Counted from the stretch's first letter, positions 6,949 through 16,398 are shown. The stretch is 18,861 nt of DNA from Candidatus Omnitrophica bacterium UBA5776 (GCA_002418595.1 DIEK01000040.1:324-19184), one strand, 5' to 3'. A program made the numbers and translations. Notes: a model not told the origin generated them from the sequence alone.

Positions 6949-9104
6949 ACGCATTTTCTTTTTCCGGTTTGTTGGTAATAATATCCAGCTTATTCTTCGG
7001 TTTTTTCGTTTTCTTCAGGAACCCGGGGAATAAAGTTAACCGGCTTTGGGTGATTTTTTCCACGGCCGTTTCCCTGTGGGGGCTGGCCGCTTTTAAGATT
7101 GGAATGATCCCGCTCGGTGAAGAGAAATCTGCGGTTATGTGGTGGCGCATAACTTATCCGGGAATAACCTTTATTCCGGTTCTTTTTTACCATTTTGTCC
7201 ACGCCTGGCTTGAGCTCAAGAAGAAAATATTTCTGGTATTATTCTATCTATGGGGATTTATCTTTTCTGGCATACAATGGCTCCCCAAATGGGATTTATT
7301 TATAAGCGTCAATACCCTAAAACCGGTTTTTTCCTCTTTCTATGTGCTCAAGCCCACCCTGCTGTTGAATCTCTTCGTTTTCTGCTGGTTCTCAATCATT
7401 ATTTACAGCCACTATGAACTATATAAGGCTTTCAGAACATCAGTAGGATTGAGAAAAAATCAAATCCGGTATTTCTTCCTTGCCATAGCGCTGGCTTTTT
7501 TGGGTGGAGGATTAAGCTTCTCGATGTGCTATGGATTAGATATATACCCATATTTTAACTTCGCCGTCCCTCTCTATCCGGCGATTATGGCCTACGCTAT
7601 TCTTAGATACCGGCTTATGGATATAAGAATAGTTTTTACCCGTGCCGGTATTTTTCTGGCGGTCTATGCCGTTGTTTTAGGTATCCCGTTCATCATGCTT
7701 AAATATACCGGCTCCGGACTGCTTTCGACCAGCTTCGCCGTAGTTTTTGCCACAATCGGGCCGCTGATATACCGTTTCCTGCAGGTCAAAGCGGAATCGG
7801 TGATTCTTGCCCAGCAGCACCGTTATCAGAAAATACTCCTGCAGACGGCGATCGGCATGGTCACAGAACACAATCTGAAGAAGTTGTCGAAACTGATCGT
7901 TTACATCCTGAAGCGAACGATAAGGATAAGCTTCGCCGCTATCTTCATCAAAGACAAGAAAAGCGGTTCATACGACCTGAAAGCCATACGCGGAGAATCG
8001 GATACGGGTAAATGCGTCGCAAGCTTCCGCTCCGATGCCCCGTTCGTCACCTATCTTAAGAAAAAAATGGAAAGCTCTTTCCCCGAAGAGACGCCTAAGG
8101 AAATAATTACTTCCGCCGATATAATCTCCCGGGCAAAAGCCATTATCCCGATATCAATCGGGAATGAACTCATCGGATTTGTTTTCCTGGGGGAAAAGAT
8201 GAACAACCAGCCGTATAGCGATGAGGATATCAACGTCTTTAGAATACTTTCCCGCCAGGCAGCCCTGGCTGTGGAAAACTGCATATTCTTCGAAGAATCA
8301 AAAGAGATGCAGCAGAGGATGTTCTCCGCCGAGAAACTCGCATCCATAGGCGGTATGGCCGACGGGATCGCCCATCAGATAAAGAACAGGCTCAACCTGT
8401 TCTCACTGGCGGCCGGAGAATTAAAACTCGAGATAAAGGACTTCGCGACAAAACATACCGGCCTGCTGAACAACAGCCCGGAATTGCATGAGACATTCAA
8501 GTATCTGGACGGGATATCCTCTTCCATTATAGACAACGTTAAGAGAACCGACGGCATCATCAAGGGAATACTCGATTTTGCCAAAGTGGAGAATAAGGAG
8601 AACCTGTTCTGCAGTTTCTCTTTTAGGGAGATCGTTGAGCTCGCCTCCCGCCTTTTAATGCTTAAGCATGAAGCTGCGTCCCTGCCCATCACTTTAACGA
8701 TAGAAGGATATGAGAACATCTACGCGTTCAAGGCGCAATTGACCGAGGTTATCTATAACCTGCTTGACAACGCCTACGAAGCGATCCAGGAAAGGAAAAC
8801 GCACGGTACAACCAGAGAATCCGGGACATTCGTGCCGGAGATAAAAGTTGCTTTGACACATACGCGGGAACTGCATATAATAAAGGTATCCGATAACGGC
8901 ATTGGGATAAAGGGAGAGGACACTCACAAGGTATTCGCCCCGTTCTTTACCACCAAGACCTCATACAAATCGGGTTCCGGGATCGGGGTATATGTAGTAA
9001 AAAGGATCATAGAAGAGATCCACAAAGGCAGTATCCGGTTCGATTCCTCCTACATGCGAGGGACTTCCTTCACCATAGAATTACCGCGGCCGGATGTCCG
9101 ATAG
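6945..9104 (+). CDS. Membrane sensor histidine kinase (multi-TM sensor, GAF, HisKA, HATPase)
   Basis: This 719-aa protein has an N-terminal domain of about seven to eight membrane helices (1-280, the 7TM-histidine-kinase sensor type), then a GAF domain (about 290-445). A dimerisation/phosphoacceptor helix follows with EKLASIGGMADGIAHQIKNRLN (H477). The ATP-binding domain has an N-box EVIYNLLDNAYEAI (601-614), G1 box DNGIGI (650-655), F-box FFTTK (667-671) and G2 box GSGIGVYVV (677-685). H477 is followed by Gln rather than the usual Glu/Asp, and the later Pro is replaced by Arg. The membrane-buried sensor suits a hydrophobic ligand. The start overlaps the GMC gene (ATGA) and the end lies 9 nt before a receiver gene, so the three are one operon. 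The membrane sensor plus neighbouring methyltransferase recalls PhcS. Confidence 0.92.
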   Translation: MNAFSFSGLLVIISSLFFGFFVFFRNPGNKVNRLWVIFSTAVSLWGLAAFKIGMIPLGEEKSAVMWWRITYPGITFIPVLFYHFVHAWLELKKKIFLVLFYLWGFIFSGIQWLPKWDLFISVNTLKPVFSSFYVLKPTLLLNLFVFCWFSIIIYSHYELYKAFRTSVGLRKNQIRYFFLAIALAFLGGGLSFSMCYGLDIYPYFNFAVPLYPAIMAYAILRYRLMDIRIVFTRAGIFLAVYAVVLGIPFIMLKYTGSGLLSTSFAVVFATIGPLIYRFLQVKAESVILAQQHRYQKILLQTAIGMVTEHNLKKLSKLIVYILKRTIRISFAAIFIKDKKSGSYDLKAIRGESDTGKCVASFRSDAPFVTYLKKKMESSFPEETPKEIITSADIISRAKAIIPISIGNELIGFVFLGEKMNNQPYSDEDINVFRILSRQAALAVENCIFFEESKEMQQRMFSAEKLASIGGMADGIAHQIKNRLNLFSLAAGELKLEIKDFATKHTGLLNNSPELHETFKYLDGISSSIIDNVKRTDGIIKGILDFAKVENKENLFCSFSFREIVELASRLLMLKHEAASLPITLTIEGYENIYAFKAQLTEVIYNLLDNAYEAIQERKTHGTTRESGTFVPEIKVALTHTRELHIIKVSDNGIGIKGEDTHKVFAPFFTTKTSYKSGSGIGVYVVKRIIEEIHKGSIRFDSSYMRGTSFTIELPRPDVR

Positions 9105-9113
9105 GTGCAACAA

Positions 9114-9488
9114 ATGAACGTCCTGATAGTGGATGACGAAGTCGAAACAACCGAGTTATTCAGCAGTTTTCTCAGGCGGCTCGGTTTAACCGTGGAACAG
9201 GCCAACTGCGGACAAGAGGCCCTCATCCTGTTCAACCGTTGCAGACCGGAATGGGTTTTTCTGGATTTCACGATGTCGGATATGGACGGCCTCGAACTTT
9301 TAAAAAAAATGCAGCAAATAGACGCCGGCATCAAAGCGATAATGATCAGCGGCAGAGAAGATGATTCGCTAAAGAATGAGGCGCGGGCGCTGGGCGTCAG
9401 AGACTATCTCATAAAACCCATAGATCTGGAAAAAATACGCGGGATAATCAGCAAACATATCCCGGAGCAGCGGCAGGCTATGAATTGA
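9114..9488 (+). CDS. Stand-alone receiver protein, probable partner of the kinase
   Basis: This single REC domain (124 aa) has D7-D8-E9, phospho-acceptor D51 (VFLDFTM), S79 (MISG) and K101 (LIKP); no output domain is present. The ATG at 9114 lies 9 nt after the kinase stop, with AGGTG at 9103-9107 as ribosome binding site; the GTG at 9105 is a less likely start. Gene order makes it the most likely direct phosphorylation target of the kinase, comparable in position to PhcR, although PhcR carries an additional kinase domain that is missing here. Confidence 0.92.
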   Translation: MNVLIVDDEVETTELFSSFLRRLGLTVEQANCGQEALILFNRCRPEWVFLDFTMSDMDGLELLKKMQQIDAGIKAIMISGREDDSLKNEARALGVRDYLIKPIDLEKIRGIISKHIPEQRQAMN

Positions 9489-9526
9489 AGCTCCCCGGGC
9501 TGAATATAACCGTTTCACCAACAAAC

Positions 9527-9539
9527 GGAGGCCAAAATC
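9527..9539 (+). promoter_or_regulatory. Shine-Dalgarno with ATC in the start-codon position (second case)
   Basis: GGAGG (9527-9531), a 5-nt spacer and ATC (9537-9539) precede a complete receiver domain. The in-frame stop TAA at 9507-9509 and the absence of ATG/GTG/TTG before the DDE motif leave ATC as the best start. The local context AAAATCAA is the same as at 2812-2818. Confidence 0.6.
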
Positions 9540-9947
9540 AATCCCACACCGAGAACAAAAAGAAAGATACTCATTGTTGACGATGAAGTAGAATCGCTTG
9601 GTTATCTCGGACAAATACTGCTGCGGGAAGATTATGACGTGGTCTATGCCAATAACGGCATTGACGCAATTGCGCTGGCCCAGGAACATCTGCCGGACCT
9701 TGTCATCTTGGATATGATAATGCCGGAAGTGGGAGGAAGCGAAGTCGCCTCCGCCCTGCGGGAAATCCCCGCCACAAAAGACATCCCTTTTCTAATTGTA
9801 AGCGGCGCTATATTGAGCAAAAAAGACGAGCTTAACAATAATAATATGTCGGAACACAATCAATACGTATTGGCGAAGCCTATAACGCCGTCCGAGATAA
9901 TCGAACTGGTAAGAAAGATATTCTCTATCTCCCCGCCGATAAAATAG
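9537..9947 (+). CDS. Stand-alone receiver protein with apparent ATC start
   Basis: Read from the ATC at 9537, this gives 136 aa: a short basic lead (NPTPRTKRK), then a complete receiver domain with D15-D16-E17, phospho-acceptor D59 (VILDMIMP), S89 (LIVSG) and K114 (LAKP). Starting at the first in-frame ATG (9639-9641 region) would delete the DDE pocket and first helix, which makes no sense for an otherwise intact domain. It follows the previous receiver gene by 48 nt and is probably in the same operon. A four-Asn run (100-103) lies in the loop after strand 4. Its stop is 2 nt from the stop of the opposing receiver gene. Confidence 0.85.
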   Translation: MNPTPRTKRKILIVDDEVESLGYLGQILLREDYDVVYANNGIDAIALAQEHLPDLVILDMIMPEVGGSEVASALREIPATKDIPFLIVSGAILSKKDELNNNNMSEHNQYVLAKPITPSEIIELVRKIFSISPPIK

Positions 9948-9949
9948 TA

Positions 9950-10315
9950 TTAGGCTATCTCGCGCACCGCGCTGATCAGATCCTCAAGATTGAAAGGTTT
10001 GCTTATATAGACATCCGCTCCGATCACCCTGCCGACGATACGGTCTGTATCGGTCGTCTTACCGGTCAACATGATAACCGGCAGTTTACAGAGAGCGGGG
10101 TCGCCGCGGATACTTTTACAAACCTCCTCCCCGTTTAACCTGGGAAGCATAACATCCAAAATAACCGCGTCCGGGGCCGCGCTTTTGATTTTCTCCAACG
10201 CCTCTTCTCCGTCTAATGCCGTAATAACCTCGTAACCGTTGGCTTCAAGCACGCGTTTAACTATCATCAAAGCTTCGATCTCGTCATCAACAGCAAGAAT
10301 CTTTTTTTTCGCCAT
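9950..10315 (-). CDS. Stand-alone receiver protein, CheY-like
   Basis: This 121-aa single receiver has D10-D11-E12, phospho-acceptor D54 (VILDVMLP), T82 or nearby (VIMLTGK) and K107 region (YISKPF). Unlike the two plus-strand receivers it has Thr in the switch position and the common LTGKTxxxD style, so it is not a recent duplicate of them. It is convergent with the receiver ending at 9947, with a 2-nt gap and no terminator between. It has its own upstream region (10316-10579). Partner unknown; the kinase at 6945 is one candidate. Confidence 0.92.
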   Translation of the reverse strand: MAKKKILAVDDEIEALMIVKRVLEANGYEVITALDGEEALEKIKSAAPDAVILDVMLPRLNGEEVCKSIRGDPALCKLPVIMLTGKTTDTDRIVGRVIGADVYISKPFNLEDLISAVREIA

Positions 10316-10579
10316 TGTATTACCGCCCTGATGCTTACCTGATTATCATATCTCTGCCCACGCTTCGCTTCCGCCCCCCCGCCATCTTGCGCAAGGCTGA
10401 TTTCCCGAAATTAGGGGCGCCCGGATCGAGCCCTTGTAAATACTTTTGTTACTGATAGTTATAAAGAAAGTCGGTTGTTACCACTAACCGGTTTTGAGAT
10501 AGTAACGACTACCGAAGAAGAAAACGCAAGCTACAATAGCAAAGGCCGGAACAGTTATGTTATATGGTGCATTGATTGC
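10316..10579. other. Intergenic region without a convincing gene
   Basis: This 264-bp stretch separates two minus-strand genes. It holds a 10-bp palindrome CTTGCGCAAG (10386-10395), a C-run (G-run on the minus strand) near 10374-10380, and a weak hairpin CGGTT/AACCG (10472-10490) followed on the minus strand by a T-rich stretch, which could end the DUF748 transcript. No clear promoter for the receiver at 10315 was found. A plus-strand open frame from 10475 has no family resemblance and runs into the DUF748 gene. Confidence 0.5.
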
Positions 10580-12241
10580 TTACCGTGCCTCAAATACCGT
10601 TATGGTAAATTCAAGGGGTATCCGGCCCATAGTTTCCTGTGTCTGTCGCACGGCTCCGACCTTAACCCGGCTTGAGTCGAATCCTCCAGAGATGATAAAA
10701 TCATAGACTGCCCGGGCCCGCTGATCAGCTAATAGTTCAAGCGCGGCATTGTCCTCTTTTCCCCGCTCTATGATCAGACGTTTCATCTCCTGCTGCATCG
10801 CAAGCTCATCGATCTGTTTGCCGGCAGTGAACTTCTTAGCCAGTTTCCAGAAATCCAGGATCCCGAAATGCAGAACATATATATCTTTAATGATCTCCCA
10901 ATCGCTGCGGCTGCTTTCCTTCTGCCTGCCGGCGAATTCGGTTGTGTAAGCCTCGGTCTTGATGGCGGTCCAGTCCGTTTTGGGATCATAACTGCCGTTG
11001 ATCTCCAGGAAAAGTTTAGGCCGCTCTTTTATCACCTGCAGCAGAAGAGTCAATTTCTCTTTGGTTTTATCGGTCAACTCCGCCTTGCCGGGCTCAAAAG
11101 AGACGGAGCTCATCTCCTCGACCCCGCTCTCAACACCCGTCATGGACAAGAGCGACAAGAACGGCGAAGTTACCAACTTCATAAAGAAATTCGTCACGAC
11201 TTGCCCGACAAGATGCCAGTATTCGAATTGAGGATCGCTCATATCGCCTTTAACCGGGAGAGAGATCGAAATGCGGCCTTGCGGGTCCTCAAGAAGAGCT
11301 ATTGCCAAGCCAAAGGGCAGGTTCAACGCGTCTTTACTCTCCACCTTCTCCCCGAAATCGAAGTTCTGAATGAGCAGTTTATGCCGGGCATTAAGCTTGT
11401 TATCCGATATCTTGTAATCCATTTTCAGGCCCATTCTGCCGCTTTTTACGCCATGACCGGCGTATTTCCCCGCATAGGGAGTCAATACGGCAAGATGATA
11501 CCCATCCATCGAAAAGGTCGAATTCAATTCTATGGGCTGCACAAAAGGTTTGAATTCGGCTTCGGCGTTGATCACTCCTTTGTCGTCTATCTTGACGGAA
11601 AATACCGCGGTCGCGGTATCCTCCGGTTTGCTTGAAATACCGCTTATGGTAAGCGTTAGATCGTTAAGCGCGCTGCTGAATTGCGGGGTTAAGGTCCGGT
11701 CGGTAAAAGTCACAGTGCCGCCGGTCAGTTCGATACTGTCGATCCTGATATTCGGCAATGCGGGCGCTGAAATTGCTTTTTCCCGCGGAGCCTGTCCTTC
11801 CTGCTTGCTTATAGCCGGTTTCTCCTCTGCCGCCGCGGCATCGCCGGAGGCCGGCAGCAGATCCATCAGATTTATCTTGTTGCCCGGCAATAGCTCGACA
11901 TTGACGACCAACCCGGCCAAACCGATAGACTCAATCCGGTACTCTCTTTTGCATAATCCCAGAAAGCTAAAGTCAACCCAGAATTTGTCGAAACCTGTCA
12001 GGGTGCCTCTTTTGTCCGGGGTCAGGATCTCGAACTTGTCCACGCTTAACCGCAGCAAGAAAGGATTCACCCAGACCGAACGCACCTTGACCGGATGAGA
12101 CAGGATCTTTGAACCCCGGCTTCGGATAAGCCACGGAGCTCCCAGCGGAATAACTATGTAGATGACAAAAAAGAAAAAAAGCAGGATACCGATAAGGATT
12201 CTAAGCGCTATGCGTCCTATCCTTGCAAACGGTATTTTCAT
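10580..12241 (-). CDS. DUF748 domain-containing (AsmA-like) envelope protein
   Basis: This 553-aa protein has one N-terminal membrane anchor (about 11-33) and a long periplasmic part. It shows AsmA/DUF748 hallmarks: the segment about 155-260 starting NIRIDSIELTGGTVTFTDRT, and GRMGLKMDYKISDNKLNARHKLLIQNFDFGEKVESKDALNLPFGLAIALLEDPQGRISISLPVKGDMSDPQFEYWHL. The latter is the family's most typical stretch. A Lys/Pro/Ala-rich linker lies near 130-155, and the C-terminus resembles the helical/OmpA-like tail of other members. Such proteins are thought to work in envelope maintenance or lipid handling. It lies 40 nt after the YihY-like gene and probably shares its promoter. Confidence 0.88.
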   Translation of the reverse strand: MKIPFARIGRIALRILIGILLFFFFVIYIVIPLGAPWLIRSRGSKILSHPVKVRSVWVNPFLLRLSVDKFEILTPDKRGTLTGFDKFWVDFSFLGLCKREYRIESIGLAGLVVNVELLPGNKINLMDLLPASGDAAAAEEKPAISKQEGQAPREKAISAPALPNIRIDSIELTGGTVTFTDRTLTPQFSSALNDLTLTISGISSKPEDTATAVFSVKIDDKGVINAEAEFKPFVQPIELNSTFSMDGYHLAVLTPYAGKYAGHGVKSGRMGLKMDYKISDNKLNARHKLLIQNFDFGEKVESKDALNLPFGLAIALLEDPQGRISISLPVKGDMSDPQFEYWHLVGQVVTNFFMKLVTSPFLSLLSMTGVESGVEEMSSVSFEPGKAELTDKTKEKLTLLLQVIKERPKLFLEINGSYDPKTDWTAIKTEAYTTEFAGRQKESSRSDWEIIKDIYVLHFGILDFWKLAKKFTAGKQIDELAMQQEMKRLIIERGKEDNAALELLADQRARAVYDFIISGGFDSSRVKVGAVRQTQETMGRIPLEFTITVFEAR

Positions 12242-12281
12242 TTTGCCCCCCCCACTGTGCGGATGAACCCTCTCTTTTGCG

Positions 12282-13589
12282 CTATACCTCTTTCAAAAGA
12301 AGGTTCGCCGGAGAGCCCTCGATCAACTTTTCGAAACTACGCAAACTCTCCCTGATTTTCTCCAGCTCTTTTGTCTTTGTGACCGGCAGCGCGCCGCCCC
12401 CGCGGTTATCCAGCTTATCCGTGACGTATTTGATGGTAAGCAGGCCGGTATCTACAGCCGGCTGGTAGGCCGGAACGCGTTGTTCATCATCCCTGACCGC
12501 GGAAAGGATCCCCACTTCGTTCAATTCAAAGATCATGTCCCGCACTAAACGTATAGGCACGCCCAGTTCGTGCGATATATTCTGCGCGGTAAAAGGTTTG
12601 TTTGCTCCGGCGAAATTCTTTGCCACGAGGTTCACCAACCTTAAGCTCAACACCCTCTTGAAGGCATGGCTGGCGTTCAAACAATCCGGCTCGAATTCAT
12701 AAGTATCCACGTTCTGGTGCGCGAAAGAGATCTCCGCTCCTAAAAGCACAATCCGCCAGCTTAACTGCAACCATACTAAAAATAAAGGCAAAGCGGCAAA
12801 ACTGCCGTAAATGGCGTTATATTGCATCACCCCCACCTGGAAACGCAGGTATATCCACTGGGATACCTGGTAGAGCGTACCGGCGGTTATGCCTCCGAGG
12901 ACGGCGGAAGAAACGTTGACTTTGGTGTTAGGTATAAAAATATAAATGAAGATAAACAGGGACCAGATCATTACATAAGGCAGCAACCCTATCAACGGGC
13001 TGACCGCGCCCAAAAGAGCGATTTTTTCGGTGATCATCTTTGTCTGCGCTGTAATGAAGATAGTCGCGCTGCCGCTGGCGATAAGCAGGATCGGGCAGAT
13101 CAACATCACCGAAAGATAGTCGGTAAACCTGCGGCTGATACTGCGCATGCGCTTTATCCCCCAGATATCGTTGAAGGAGCTTTCGATATTGCCCAGCACT
13201 TTGATTACCGTCCAGAATAGAAGCGCGACGCCGACTCCGGCGACAAGGCCCCCTTTGGTATTCTCCAGGAGCGTATGCGAGAACGCGATGATGTTCGTCA
13301 TGACTTCATTCTGCACCGGGAACTTGGCCAACAGTTGTTTCTCCATTATCTTCTCCAGGCCGAAACCTTTAGCGATACCGAAGGCCATGGCGAACACCGG
13401 CACTATCGAAAGCAGGCTGAAGAACGTCAATGCCGAGGCGCGCAAAGAACACTTGTCTTCATTGAAACCGCGCAGAGCCAGCAGGACGATCCTAAGATTA
13501 CGGATAAGAAAAGACCTTTTACGCGGCATATCGTTCAGACGCATCCGCCAGATATCCCTCTGTATAAAATCAATTATCTTCCTTGTCAT
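12282..13589 (-). CDS. YihY/BrkB-family inner-membrane protein with C-terminal winged-helix region
   Basis: This 435-aa membrane protein has the YihY/virulence-factor-BrkB profile. RASALTFFSLLSIVPVFAMAFGIAKGF (50-76) is the conserved first helix and motif. Helices follow near 115-135, 158-182, 195-221, 225-245 and 265-290, and YGSFAALPLFLVWLQLSWRIVLLGAEISFA (261-290) is the most conserved part. Residues about 305-385 look like a winged-helix domain (ISHELGVPIRLVRDMIFELNEVGIL), as in the longer members. The family was once called RNase BN by mistake; its true role is unknown, probably envelope or transport. The ATG at 13589 has a strong ribosome binding site (GGGAGGG) and a promoter at 13668-13696. 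Confidence 0.9.
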   Translation of the reverse strand: MTRKIIDFIQRDIWRMRLNDMPRKRSFLIRNLRIVLLALRGFNEDKCSLRASALTFFSLLSIVPVFAMAFGIAKGFGLEKIMEKQLLAKFPVQNEVMTNIIAFSHTLLENTKGGLVAGVGVALLFWTVIKVLGNIESSFNDIWGIKRMRSISRRFTDYLSVMLICPILLIASGSATIFITAQTKMITEKIALLGAVSPLIGLLPYVMIWSLFIFIYIFIPNTKVNVSSAVLGGITAGTLYQVSQWIYLRFQVGVMQYNAIYGSFAALPLFLVWLQLSWRIVLLGAEISFAHQNVDTYEFEPDCLNASHAFKRVLSLRLVNLVAKNFAGANKPFTAQNISHELGVPIRLVRDMIFELNEVGILSAVRDDEQRVPAYQPAVDTGLLTIKYVTDKLDNRGGGALPVTKTKELEKIRESLRSFEKLIEGSPANLLLKEV

Positions 13590-13607
13590 TACTTCGTTCC
13601 CTCCCTA

Positions 13608-13627
13608 TTCCGGGGACACAATACTTA
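13608..13627 (-). repeat. Dispersed GGGGACAC repeat, copy 2
   Basis: TTCCGGGGACACAATACTTA on the plus strand matches the reverse complement of 2714-2733 at 19 of 20 positions. It lies inside the predicted 5' leader of the YihY-like gene, about 20-40 nt before its ATG, so it would be part of the mRNA. Confidence 0.6.
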
Positions 13628-13667
13628 TCTCGGAAGCCGCTCCGCATTATTATGCCCATCTTCTTCA

Positions 13668-13696
13668 ATTATATGGCGTTAAAGCATATGAAACAA
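13668..13696 (-). promoter_or_regulatory. Sigma-70-type promoter for the yihY-like/DUF748 operon
   Basis: On the minus strand -35 TTGTTT (13696-13691) and a consensus -10 TATAAT (13673-13668) are 17 bp apart. The start would be near 13661, giving a leader of about 70 nt. Confidence 0.65.
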
Positions 13697-13818
13697 GGAG
13701 AATTATGAGAACCGGAGCTCAAAATACGGAGTATCGAGTTGTGATATGAGGTGAATGCAACCGGCAGAATAAAAAGACCGCGGAGAACAAACAAAAAGAT
13801 CCCTGTCCGGCGAGAAGC

Positions 13819-13854
13819 TTAAGGGGACAGCCACTTCTGTGGCTGTCCCCTTAA
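13819..13854. repeat. Perfect 36-nt palindromic hairpin element
   Basis: Arms TTAAGGGGACAGCCAC (13819-13834) and GTGGCTGTCCCCTTAA (13839-13854) are exact complements around the loop TTCT. A second smaller hairpin GCGGCC/GGCCGC (13859-13878) is next to it. The elements follow the 3' end of the aquaporin gene and could act as a bidirectional transcription end, although no long T-run follows. The GGGGACA core is shared with the dispersed repeat at 13608, so a REP-like mobile origin is possible. The rest of the intergenic region 13590-13888 holds only the yihY promoter and the copy-2 repeat. Confidence 0.7.
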
Positions 13855-13888
13855 CCCCGCGGCCGGTTTAATGGCCGCTCGCGAATAA

Positions 13889-14578
13889 TTATTCAGCTTT
13901 CCGGCCTACCAGGCGATATATTACGGCGCCGATTAAAGCTCCGGCTATCGGAGCTACCCAGAATAACCAAAGTTGCGCGATCGCCCAATCTCCGACAAAC
14001 AACGCGACGCCGGTACTGCGCGCCGGGTTTACCGATGTATTGGTAACAGGTATGCTGATCAAATGAATCAAAGTCAAACACAGACCGATGGCGATAGGAG
14101 CAAAACCCTGCGGCGCCCTTTTATCCGTAGCGCCCATAATGATGAACAAGAAAGCCATGGTCATAACTATTTCCGTAACCAATGCCGCCAGCAATGAATA
14201 TCCGCCGGGAGAATGCGCTCCATATCCATTAGAAGCAAAACCGGAAGCGAGACTAAAACCGGCTTTTCCGGTAGCGATCACATAAAGAACGCCTCCGGCG
14301 ACAATACCGCCAAGAACTTGGGCAATAATGTAAGGTATCAGCTTTTTTGCCGGAAAACGGCCGCCGGCCCATAATCCGATGGAAACAGCCGGATTAAGAT
14401 GACAACCCGAAATATGCCCGACGGCATACGCCATGGTTAATACTGTTAAGCCGAACGCCAGAGAAACACCAAGCAGCCCGATACCTAAACCCGGAAATGC
14501 CGCGGCAAGGACCGCGCTCCCACAACCTCCCAGAACCAGCCAAAATGTCCCGAAGAACTCAGCGCAACACGCTTTCAT
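13889..14578 (-). CDS. aqpZ: Aquaporin Z-like water channel (MIP family)
   Basis: This 229-aa protein has six membrane helices and two half-helices bearing the family NPA motifs: [11 protein letters not shown] in the first half and [10 protein letters not shown] in the second. The Arg after the second NPA belongs to the selectivity filter of water-specific channels, and the sequence ([32 protein letters not shown]) is closer to AqpZ than to glycerol facilitators, which carry Asp after the second NPA. Length matches E. coli AqpZ (231 aa). The ATG at 14578 is preceded by AAGGAGGGG; the longer in-frame extension to 14626 is not needed. Passage of other small neutral solutes cannot be excluded. 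Confidence 0.93.
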   Translation of the reverse strand: MKACCAEFFGTFWLVLGGCGSAVLAAAFPGLGIGLLGVSLAFGLTVLTMAYAVGHISGCHLNPAVSIGLWAGGRFPAKKLIPYIIAQVLGGIVAGGVLYVIATGKAGFSLASGFASNGYGAHSPGGYSLLAALVTEIVMTMAFLFIIMGATDKRAPQGFAPIAIGLCLTLIHLISIPVTNTSVNPARSTGVALFVGDWAIAQLWLFWVAPIAGALIGAVIYRLVGRKAE

Positions 14579-14775
14579 TGTCCCCTCCTTTTTCAAGAAA
14601 CTGGTTTCACATCCACGCAGAAACAAGTTTGTTCGGGAAATGCGCGCATTCTAACCTAAAACCAGCTTGCTTAACCGGCGGCACCTCATTGCCAAAGAAG
14701 CAATATCAGATAGGTGCCCTTCGGGTTAAAGCCCGGGGTTTCTTTCTCAATTAACCCCGTGTCGTAAGATACCGG

Positions 14776-14803
14776 AAAAATCCCTCTTGAAAACCGGGGA
14801 TTT
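14776..14803 (-). terminator. Probable terminator after gdhA
   Basis: On the minus strand AAATCCC (14803-14797) pairs with GGGATTT (14784-14778) around a 12-nt loop and runs into TTTTT. It lies just after the gdhA stop at 14817. A second hairpin, CGGGGTT/AACCCCG (14734-14759), follows in the same intergenic region (14579-14816). A possible -10 box TAGAAT for aqpZ is visible near 14650, without a good -35. Confidence 0.45.
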
Positions 14804-14816
14804 CTGGGCGAGGGGA

Positions 14817-16398
<1,582 letters not shown>

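Noticed and set aside
10565..10579. Sigma-54-like GG-N10-GC element (TGGTGC-N5-TTGC)
   Set aside because: No plus-strand gene lies downstream and the -24 box departs from TGGCAC; chance match.
10868..11635. 255-aa open frame on the plus strand
   Set aside because: It is antisense to the DUF748 gene, whose protein is clearly recognisable; the plus-strand translation has no domain-like pattern.
13705..13749. 14-codon reading frame with a good ribosome binding site (AAGGAG)
   Set aside because: The apparent ribosome binding site overlaps the -35 box of the opposite-strand yihY promoter, no plus-strand promoter is visible and the peptide resembles nothing known.
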